In this document: one piece after another, positions 27,393-33,388 of the stretch
How positions within the stretch are numbered: the first letter of the stretch is position 1
Layout of the letters: the number at the start of each line of letters is the position of its first letter
From: Caryophanales bacterium
Lineage (GTDB): Bacteria > Bacillota > Bacilli > Bacillales > Bacillaceae_J
Reading direction: 5' to 3'
Length of the DNA stretch: 33,388 bases
Assembly: GCA_012840465.1 (NCBI GenBank)
Contig: DULJ01000050.1
Span: 1 to 33,388, forward strand
The notes under the pieces: model-generated
Told to the model about the DNA's origin: nothing
Databases searched by the model: none
Seen by the model: only the letters and a program-made list of their open reading frames with translations
Position numbers and translations under genes: made by a program

Positions 27393-29816
27393 CTACTCTG
27401 TTTTTACTACATAATCATCATTTTCTACATCAATGGTGATTTTGTGACCCTTTTGAATTGTCCCTTTCAATAACTCTTCAGATAAGCGGTCCTCAACTTG
27501 CTTTTGTAATGCCCGTCTTAATGGTCTAGCACCATATTCAGGATCAAAGCCTTCATTTGCAATTTTTTCTTTTGCTTGATCTGATAATGTAAAATCAATG
27601 TCCTGCTCTTTTAAGCGTTTTGTTAATTCATTAGCCATTAACGTAATAATTTCATTAATATGCTGCTTCTCTAAAGAGTGGAAGACAATAATTTCATCAA
27701 TACGGTTTAAGAATTCAGGACGGAATGCCTTTTTCAAAGCATCCATTACCTTTGATTTCATGTCCTTGTATTCTTGCCCCTCTTGTACATTAAAGCCCAC
27801 ATACTTATTGCGTCTAAGCTCGCTTGCACCGACATTTGATGTCATAATTACAATCGTGTTGCGGAAGTCAACTGTGCGTCCTTTTGAATCAGTTAAACGA
27901 CCATCCTCTAATACTTGAAGAAGAATATTAAATACCTCTGGATGTGCTTTTTCAATTTCATCTAATAGAATTACAGAAAACGGTTTACGACGAACTTTTT
28001 CGGTTAATTGACCACCCTCTTCATGACCTACATAGCCTGGAGGTGAACCAACAAGTCGTGATGTCGTATGCTTTTCCATATACTCTGACATGTCGATGCG
28101 GATCAACGCATCTTCATCACCGAACATGGCTTCTGCAAGAGCACGGGCTAATTCCGTTTTACCTACCCCAGTAGGTCCCAAGAATATAAATGAACCGATT
28201 GGACGCTTTGGATCCTTGAGTCCTGCACGTGCTCTACGGATTGCTTTTGCAATAGCTTTTACCGCTTCCTCTTGACCGATTACGCGAGAATGGAGAATGC
28301 TTTCCATGTTTAATAAACGTTCTGTCTCAGCTTGAGCCAATTTAGATACAGGTACTCCTGTCCAAGCGGAGACTACTAAAGCAATATCCTCTGTTGTAAC
28401 TTCAGAGTTTTCTTTACCCTGTCTTTCTTTCCATTCTTTCTTCGTTTTTTCAACATCTTCACGAAGACGCTGCTCTGTATCTCTTAACGAAGCAGCCTTT
28501 TCGAATTCTTGACTTTGAACGGCTGCATCTTTTTCTTTTCTGATTTCCTCTAATTTATTCTCAAGCTCCTTCAAGTTCGGCGGAGCAGTATAAGAGCGAA
28601 GACGGACTTTGGCTGCTGCCTCATCAATGAGGTCAATCGCCTTATCAGGAAGGAAACGATCTGATATATAACGAGCTGATAGCTTTACAGCTTCTTCAAT
28701 CGCCTCATCTGTAATGGAAACACGATGGTGGGCTTCATAACGGTCACGTAACCCATATAAAATTTGGATTGCTTCTTCTTGAGTCGGTTCACCAACTTGG
28801 ATTGGCTGGAATCGACGTTCAAGGGCAGCATCCTTTTCAATATATTTACGGTATTCATCTAATGTTGTGGCACCGATACATTGCAGTTCTCCACGAGCAA
28901 GGGAAGGTTTAAGAATATTAGATGCATCAATTGCACCTTCCGCTCCACCTGCACCAATTAATGTATGCAATTCATCAATGAACAAGATAATATTGCCTGC
29001 CTGGCGAATTTCATCCATCACCTTTTTCAAGCGGTCTTCAAATTCACCACGATACTTAGTTCCGGCAACAACTGTACCCATATCAAGCGTCATTACACGC
29101 TTATTACGAAGAATTTCGGGTACTTCATTTTGCACGATTTGCTGGGCGAGTCCTTCCGCAATCGCTGTTTTACCAACCCCAGGTTCACCGATTAAAACCG
29201 GATTATTCTTTGTGCGACGGCTTAATACTTCAATTACACGTTGAATTTCTTTGCCCCTGCCAATAACAGGGTCAAGACTACCTTCACGGGCAATTTGCGT
29301 TAAATCGCGGGCAAGACTGTCTAATGTTGGAGTATTCGCATTTGCTACTGCCCCGCTTGAATGACCACCAGAAGTAGATTCATTGCTTCCTAACAGCTGT
29401 AAAACCTGCTGGCGTGCCTTATTTAGGCTTACACCTAAATTGTTTAATACACGGGCAGCAACGCCTTCCCCTTCACGGATAAGTCCAAGCAAAATATGCT
29501 CAGTCCCAACATAGGAGTGGCCAAGCTTACGCGCTTCATCCATAGAAAGTTCGATTACCTTTTTAGCTCTTGGCGTATAATGGATCGTTTGACTCGCCTC
29601 ATCACCTCTACCAATAAGGGCTTCCACTTCTTCTTGAATTTTTTCCGGTCCAAGATTTAGGGCTAAGAGTGCTTTAGCTGCAATCCCTTCACCTTCACGA
29701 ATAAGGCCTAATAAAATATGCTCAGTTCCAATATTACTATGTCCTAAACGAACTGCCTCCTCTTGTGCAAGTGCCAATACCTTTTGCGCACGTTCGGTAA
29801 ATCTTCCAAACATCAT
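27393..29816 (-). CDS. clpC: AAA+ protease ATPase ClpC
   Basis: ClpC unfolds substrates for the ClpP peptidase; with adaptors McsB and MecA it degrades phospho-arginine-tagged or regulatory proteins. The protein has 807 residues. The N-terminal Clp_N repeats (two [15 protein letters not shown] copies near 30 and 104) bind phospho-arginine. The D1 ATPase follows (GEPGVGKTA near 207, ILFIDELHT), then the coiled M domain with an UVR-like segment near 420-460, the D2 ATPase (GPTGVGKTE near 546, [10 protein letters not shown]) and a C-terminal arm. The ATG at 29816 is 5 nt after mcsB. Expression is controlled by CtsR. Confidence 0.99.
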   Translation of the reverse strand: MMFGRFTERAQKVLALAQEEAVRLGHSNIGTEHILLGLIREGEGIAAKALLALNLGPEKIQEEVEALIGRGDEASQTIHYTPRAKKVIELSMDEARKLGHSYVGTEHILLGLIREGEGVAARVLNNLGVSLNKARQQVLQLLGSNESTSGGHSSGAVANANTPTLDSLARDLTQIAREGSLDPVIGRGKEIQRVIEVLSRRTKNNPVLIGEPGVGKTAIAEGLAQQIVQNEVPEILRNKRVMTLDMGTVVAGTKYRGEFEDRLKKVMDEIRQAGNIILFIDELHTLIGAGGAEGAIDASNILKPSLARGELQCIGATTLDEYRKYIEKDAALERRFQPIQVGEPTQEEAIQILYGLRDRYEAHHRVSITDEAIEEAVKLSARYISDRFLPDKAIDLIDEAAAKVRLRSYTAPPNLKELENKLEEIRKEKDAAVQSQEFEKAASLRDTEQRLREDVEKTKKEWKERQGKENSEVTTEDIALVVSAWTGVPVSKLAQAETERLLNMESILHSRVIGQEEAVKAIAKAIRRARAGLKDPKRPIGSFIFLGPTGVGKTELARALAEAMFGDEDALIRIDMSEYMEKHTTSRLVGSPPGYVGHEEGGQLTEKVRRKPFSVILLDEIEKAHPEVFNILLQVLEDGRLTDSKGRTVDFRNTIVIMTSNVGASELRRNKYVGFNVQEGQEYKDMKSKVMDALKKAFRPEFLNRIDEIIVFHSLEKQHINEIITLMANELTKRLKEQDIDFTLSDQAKEKIANEGFDPEYGARPLRRALQKQVEDRLSEELLKGTIQKGHKITIDVENDDYVVKTE

Positions 29817-29821
29817 CTAGA

Positions 29822-30904
29822 TCACTCTCCCATCGAATCCTTTTCTAATTTTAATCGTTCTCGGATTAGAGTTGCTCTCCTTACATCTCTTTCTTCAGGA
29901 GCTAGTCTTTTTCCTGCAAATCTCTGTAAAAAACCTGGCTGCGTTAAAATCATTAATTCACTTAATATTGATCTTGAAACATTTTGTATAAATCCTAAAT
30001 CTATGCCAAGCCTTACATCTGATAAACACCGGGAAGCTTCAGTTGATGCAATGATGCGGCTATTTGCTAAAGTGCCGTAGGAACGCCATATCTTATCTTC
30101 AAGGTGGATTGATGAGGACTTTACAAGTATATCCCGTGCTAAGCGCTCTTGAGCAATCACTTGGGCAACTACGCTTTCTAAATCTTTGACAATGTCCTCT
30201 TCCGACATACCTAAAGTAATTTGATTTGAAATTTGAAATATATTTCCTTGTGCTTGACTACCTTCACCATATATTCCTCTAACAACCAATCCTAGTTGGT
30301 TGATGGCAGGTATTATTTTATTCATCTGATTTGTTAAAATGAGGGCTGGCAAATGAACCATTACAGAAGCCCGTAGACCAGTCCCGACATTGGTAGGACA
30401 GCTCGTTAAATAGCCCCTTTTCTCGTCAAAAGCAAAATCAACTCTTTCTTCGATCCAATCATCAATCTTATTGGCAACCTGAAGAGCTTGAGATAATTGC
30501 AGACCCGGGAATAGGCATTGAATCCTAACATGGTCCTCCTCGTTGACCATAATGCTAACTTCTTCATTTTCTGAAAGAAGCACTGCCCCTTGCTCTGCAT
30601 CATCAGCAAGATGAGGGCTGATTAAATGTTTTTCAACTAATACTCGTTTATCAATGGGTTCAAGATCGATCATTTTGATAAGTTCAAATTGGCCGAGATT
30701 GGAGTTGAAACTGCGAGTTACAATGGACTCTTTCATTAACTCGACAACTTGTTCTAAATCATCCCCAGGAGCAAGAGTCGGGAAAACAATATCTTTTAGA
30801 TTTCTTGCTAGACGGATTCTGCTACTAAGCACAATATCACTATCAGGACCTTCTTGGCTCATCCAAGGGCTTAATGCCTGATTTATAAAACGTTGTAATG
30901 ACAT
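29822..30904 (-). CDS. mcsB: Protein-arginine kinase McsB
   Basis: McsB phosphorylates arginines on misfolded proteins and on CtsR, marking them for ClpCP. It is related to phosphagen kinases. The 360-residue protein has the nucleotide-binding SSRIRLARN near 27-35, the catalytic-loop region [20 protein letters not shown] near 168-187, and the C-terminal allosteric-type segment [13 protein letters not shown] near 338-350. It starts 6 nt after mcsA, its activator, and ends 5 nt before clpC, so the genes are tightly coupled. Confidence 0.97.
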   Translation of the reverse strand: MSLQRFINQALSPWMSQEGPDSDIVLSSRIRLARNLKDIVFPTLAPGDDLEQVVELMKESIVTRSFNSNLGQFELIKMIDLEPIDKRVLVEKHLISPHLADDAEQGAVLLSENEEVSIMVNEEDHVRIQCLFPGLQLSQALQVANKIDDWIEERVDFAFDEKRGYLTSCPTNVGTGLRASVMVHLPALILTNQMNKIIPAINQLGLVVRGIYGEGSQAQGNIFQISNQITLGMSEEDIVKDLESVVAQVIAQERLARDILVKSSSIHLEDKIWRSYGTLANSRIIASTEASRCLSDVRLGIDLGFIQNVSRSILSELMILTQPGFLQRFAGKRLAPEERDVRRATLIRERLKLEKDSMGE

Positions 30905-30910
30905 TTATTA

Positions 30911-31456
30911 TCACTCCCCCTCTCTTTGCTCACTTAAGAGCTGCTCTAAGGAGCGGATTCTATCCCTGATTTCAGCTGCCTGCTCAAATTCCTCGTTGTG
31001 AATGGCTTTTTGCAGTTGTTCCTTTAATTCCACAATTTCCTTAGTTAGATGGAGATTGCCGCCTATGCGTTTTGGAATTTTACCTTCATGTGCCGTATTA
31101 CCGCTATGAACCCTTCTTAAAATTGGATCTATTTTATTGCTAAATGTCTGGTAGCAGTTCGAACACCCAAACCTTCCGATTTTGGAAAATTGCTGGAATG
31201 TCATGCCACATCGATTACATTGCTCAGTAACAAGATTTCCAAAAGGATTATTACTGCTTGAGTTTGTAGATATTGGATAATCTAGGTTTAATAAGCCGGA
31301 AAGGAGATTACTAATTGAAAAACCTCCAGCCCCAGACATGATTTCACCTTTTTCCCTTGCACATTGCTCACAAAGATGCGTTTCCATTTTCTGACCGTTA
31401 ATGATCTTGGTAAAGTGGAGCGAAGCAGGGCTTTGGTGACATTCTTGACATTCCAT
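30911..31456 (-). CDS. mcsA: McsB activator McsA (zinc-binding, UVR-domain)
   Basis: McsA activates the arginine kinase McsB and senses stress through zinc-binding cysteines. The protein has 181 residues with cysteine pairs at C3/C6, C29/C32, C80/C83 and C98/C101, which can form two zinc sites. A C-terminal UVR domain (LKEQLQKAIHNEEFEQAAEIRDRIRSLE) covers about 143-172. The ATG at 31456 follows GGGAGAGGTG. It lies 42 nt after ctsR, the usual position. Confidence 0.97.
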   Translation of the reverse strand: MECQECHQSPASLHFTKIINGQKMETHLCEQCAREKGEIMSGAGGFSISNLLSGLLNLDYPISTNSSSNNPFGNLVTEQCNRCGMTFQQFSKIGRFGCSNCYQTFSNKIDPILRRVHSGNTAHEGKIPKRIGGNLHLTKEIVELKEQLQKAIHNEEFEQAAEIRDRIRSLEQLLSEQREGE

Positions 31457-31498
31457 AATTACACCTCTCCCTTTTTAGGTTCTTTATTGAATAGTTAT

Positions 31499-31960
31499 TT
31501 ACTTGTATTTCAAGGTAAACAGCATCGATTTCAGAATGTTGGAGCGCAACTCATCTCTACTTGGTAATTCGATTAAAAGCACACTTCGATCAATAGCACT
31601 AATAATTAACTTCGATTCCCTTTGGGAGATTACTTGTTCTTCTAGCAACCTTTCAATTAGAACTTCTGATGTTGACTGCGAAATTCTATTTGGAATAAGT
31701 TCAATCATTTGATCGATTAATTCAGCATGGTCATCTGTTTCTACCTTTATGATCCGAATATACCCTCCTCCACCCCTTTTACTTTCTACCATATAACCTT
31801 TTTCAATCGTAAACCGAGTGTTGATAACGTAATTAATTTGTGAGGGGACACATTGGAATTTTTCAGCTATTTCATTTCTTTTAATTTCAACGACGTTTTC
31901 TTCGCTTATGCGCAAAACCTTTTTTAAATATTGTTCAATAATATCAGAAATATTTCGCAT
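31499..31960 (-). CDS. ctsR: Class III heat-shock repressor CtsR
   Basis: CtsR represses the clp genes by binding tandem heptads and lets go at high temperature through a glycine-rich wing. The 153-residue protein has the winged helix-turn-helix (RNEIAEKFQCVPSQINYVINTRF) near 27-50, followed by the thermosensing wing RGGGGYIRI near 61-69 and the C-terminal dimer domain. The ATG at 31960 follows GGGGAGGGA. Its own promoter holds a clear CtsR operator, so the operon is autoregulated. Confidence 0.98.
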   Translation of the reverse strand: MRNISDIIEQYLKKVLRISEENVVEIKRNEIAEKFQCVPSQINYVINTRFTIEKGYMVESKRGGGGYIRIIKVETDDHAELIDQMIELIPNRISQSTSEVLIERLLEEQVISQRESKLIISAIDRSVLLIELPSRDELRSNILKSMLFTLKYK

Positions 31961-31983
31961 CCATCCCTCCCCTTTCTACTGAC

Positions 31984-32000
31984 CTTGACTTTCTTTGACC
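31984..32000 (-). promoter_or_regulatory. CtsR operator
   Basis: GGTCAAA-GAA-AGTCAAG on the minus strand matches the tandem heptad consensus (A/G)GTCAAA-NAN-(A/G)GTCAAA at all but the last position. It begins about 9 nt downstream of the -10, over the likely start site, where bound CtsR would block transcription. Confidence 0.93.
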
Positions 32001-32008
32001 ATGTATAT

Positions 32009-32038
32009 ATTATATAGCTAAATCGAGACTCTTTTCAA
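32009..32038 (-). promoter_or_regulatory. SigA promoter of ctsR-mcsA-mcsB-clpC
   Basis: TTGAAA (32033-32038), an 18-nt spacer and TATAAT (32009-32014) on the minus strand. The CtsR operator follows at once. Confidence 0.85.
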
Positions 32039-32068
32039 CTTTTTAGTCTAAGCAAACATAGTAGTAGC

Positions 32069-32094
32069 ATGCCCACTTTTAAACGAGCACAAAC
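32069..32094 (-). promoter_or_regulatory. Weak SigB-like promoter candidate for the ctsR operon
   Basis: GTTTGT, 14 nt, GGGCAT on the minus strand partly match the SigB pattern GTTTAA-N14-GGGWAW. B. subtilis also reads this operon from a SigB promoter. Two mismatches in the -35 make this tentative. Confidence 0.3.
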
Positions 32095-32135
32095 TAAGCA
32101 GTGGAAGATTGCTCCAACCACAGTACCTTTAAATT

Positions 32136-32837
32136 TCAATAAATTTGCTGAACATAATCATTCGTTGAGATTTTATCCAGGACTTTTGCACGAATGGATC
32201 GGTCTTTCATTTTAATTTCGATTGTTATCTTCTTTTGATCGGCTTCACCTTCATTATTTTTCAATGTTTGTATAGATATTTTTTGATATGATATATCGTT
32301 GTCTTCCAATACTTCTAATACCTCGTTAAGCTTATTGCATTTCTTGTCCATTACAACCGTTAGTATTTCCGTAATACTTGTGGAAAGGTGTTTCTTTTCA
32401 AACTTATTCAAAAAAATTAAACTTAATAACACAACCATTGTTGTTAATAGCGCAGGCGCAATCATTCCAACCCCCACGATTAAGCCAATTCCAGCAACAA
32501 CCCAAATGGATGCAGCTGTTGTTAGTCCGTGAACGTTAACGCCTTTAACTAAGATTGTTCCCGTACCGAGGAAACCGATACCACTAATAACATAGGAAGG
32601 AATTCGTGCCGGGTCAAATCTGATATTGGCATTCGTATCGATATAATCTTGAAAGCCATATAGCGACAAAAGCATCATTAAACAGGAGCCCACCCCAACT
32701 AATAGATGTGTACGAAATCCTGCTGGATGCTTTTTTACTTCTCGTTCAAGTCCAATGAGTCCACATAATAAGGCAGCTATAAAAATCCTAATCGTCATTA
32801 CCCAGAAGTCATTACCCAAGAATTGTTGCAGTTCCAC
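32136..32837 (-). CDS. MgtC/SapB-family membrane protein
   Basis: The protein has 233 residues with about four or five N-terminal membrane spans (about 10-148) and a soluble C-terminal domain (about 150-233) with an ACT-like pattern. The family signatures are clear: GLIGLEREVKKHPAGFRTHLLVGVGSCLMM near 21-50 and IPSYVISGIGFLGTGTILVKG near 79-99. MgtC proteins support growth in low magnesium and inside host cells in some bacteria; the function in soil bacilli is not established. It starts with a GTG behind GGGAGGTT. It lies between the 5S rRNA and ctsR, where B. subtilis has no such gene as I recall. Confidence 0.93.
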   Translation of the reverse strand: MELQQFLGNDFWVMTIRIFIAALLCGLIGLEREVKKHPAGFRTHLLVGVGSCLMMLLSLYGFQDYIDTNANIRFDPARIPSYVISGIGFLGTGTILVKGVNVHGLTTAASIWVVAGIGLIVGVGMIAPALLTTMVVLLSLIFLNKFEKKHLSTSITEILTVVMDKKCNKLNEVLEVLEDNDISYQKISIQTLKNNEGEADQKKITIEIKMKDRSIRAKVLDKISTNDYVQQIY

Positions 32838-33148
32838 AGTTGAACCTCCCTTATCAAATGCGCTTTGGCGTATTTGCGCCCGGAGGTTTAACTTTATTCA
32901 GAAGGGTTTGCACCCCCGTTGAATTGAGTACTATATTGTATTCATCCACCAATTATTGATGAGAAGGGCTTCTGCTGAATAAAGTTACACCTACCTATCT
33001 ATATAATTCGCAATTCATTCCGTTTTTTCCTTGTAAATTGAAAATGTATATTTTGTGGCTTTGTTGAAGTGTGGGAAGGAATCTATATGTATTTTATATA
33101 TGTGTTAAAAAATTGGACTTGTACTTTTTATTGTATTAAGAAGAAATA
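32838..33148. other. mgtC upstream region without a gene
   Basis: This stretch of about 310 nt lies between the 5S terminator and mgtC. It contains the inverted dispersed repeat at 32889-32987 and AT-rich sequence near 33001-33148. I found no convincing promoter: possible hexamers do not pair at 16-18 nt. No ORF or tRNA is supported. Confidence 0.7.
32889..32987. repeat. Inverted dispersed repeat in the mgtC leader
   Basis: Two perfect 13-nt arms, TAACTTTATTCAG (32889-32901) and CTGAATAAAGTTA (32975-32987), flank about 73 nt. The right arm extends to a 19-nt sequence also found upstream of gltX (23392-23410). The structure is like a very small non-autonomous mobile or REP-type element; no coding sequence is inside. 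Confidence 0.75.
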
Positions 33149-33178
33149 CAAAAAAGAACAGCATTTCTGCTGTTCTTT
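33146..33178 (-). terminator. rRNA operon terminator
   Basis: AAGAACAGCA and TGCTGTTCTT form a 10-bp stem with a 4-nt loop, followed by six Ts in total on the minus strand. It begins about 6 nt after the 5S end. Confidence 0.93.
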
Positions 33179-33183
33179 CGTTT

Positions 33184-33300
<117 letters not shown>

Positions 33301-33388
33301 CAATTTTTATTAAGACAAAAAGAATTATACTTCTTTAAGCTTGTCTTTGCAAGTACTTTTTGTACTTTACTTTTTGAGGTTTGCTCCC
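33301..33388 (-). other. 23S-5S spacer of the rRNA operon
   Basis: This is AT-rich sequence upstream of 5S. I do not see the 3' end of 23S rRNA in it, so the 23S gene presumably ends just outside the window. GTACAAAAAGTAC and nearby bases can form small hairpins, as expected for rRNA processing stalks. Confidence 0.6.

Noticed and set aside
32101-32121. Possible terminator after mgtC (GTGG...CCAC)
   Set aside because: The stem is short and interrupted and there is no T-run, so it cannot be supported.

Overview
The window is chromosomal DNA of a low-G+C Gram-positive bacterium of the family Bacillaceae. The evidence is the near-identity of RpoB, RpoC, ClpC, RadA and SigH to Bacillus subtilis proteins as I remember them, the strong AAGGAGG-type ribosome binding sites, and a gene order that follows the rrnW-ctsR-...-tufA stretch of the B. 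subtilis origin-proximal chromosome. Genus and species cannot be fixed by eye. Every convincing gene lies on the minus strand, so transcription runs from high to low coordinates.

Layout in transcription order. (1) 33388-32136: the end of an rRNA operon (5S rRNA and terminator), then an MgtC/SapB-family membrane protein with a repeat-bearing leader. (2) 32100-27350: the CtsR heat-shock operon ctsR-mcsA-mcsB-clpC, behind a SigA promoter and a tandem CtsR operator, then radA. (3) 25900-21840: yacL, ispD, ispF and gltX. The c-di-AMP synthase gene disA, which sits between radA and yacL in B. subtilis, is missing from this place. (4) 21850-17563: a cysteine T-box leader, then cysE-cysS-mrnC-rlmB-rae1. 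(5) 17560-15640: sigH, secE and nusG, each with its own promoter candidate; the L33 gene (rpmGB) that B. subtilis has between sigH and secE is absent. (6) 15780-12490: rplK-rplA, then rplJ-rplL-ybxB behind an L10 leader. (7) 12500-4992: rpoB-rpoC. (8) 4990-128: rplGB-rpsL-rpsG-fusA-tuf, ending in a strong terminator. A possible partial ORF runs off the left edge.

Together these genes make the core of the gene expression machinery (RNA polymerase, ribosomal proteins, elongation factors, NusG, Glu- and Cys-tRNA synthetases, rRNA and mRNA processing). They are flanked by protein quality control (the CtsR/McsAB/ClpC arginine-phosphorylation system), cysteine and isoprenoid precursor synthesis, and a DNA-repair helicase.

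I see no insertion sequence, prophage, CRISPR array or obviously new multi-gene system. The most interesting signals are losses and non-coding structure: the missing disA and rpmGB; a hairpin that appears to bridge a 25-nt gap between the nusG Shine-Dalgarno and start codon; a promoter followed at once by a terminator ahead of nusG; two matching stem/asymmetric-loop motifs just upstream of rplK and rplA that look like L1 autoregulatory sites; a perfect 20-nt palindrome next to the rpoB ribosome binding site; and palindromic dispersed repeats in the leaders of cysE, gltX, mgtC and nusG.
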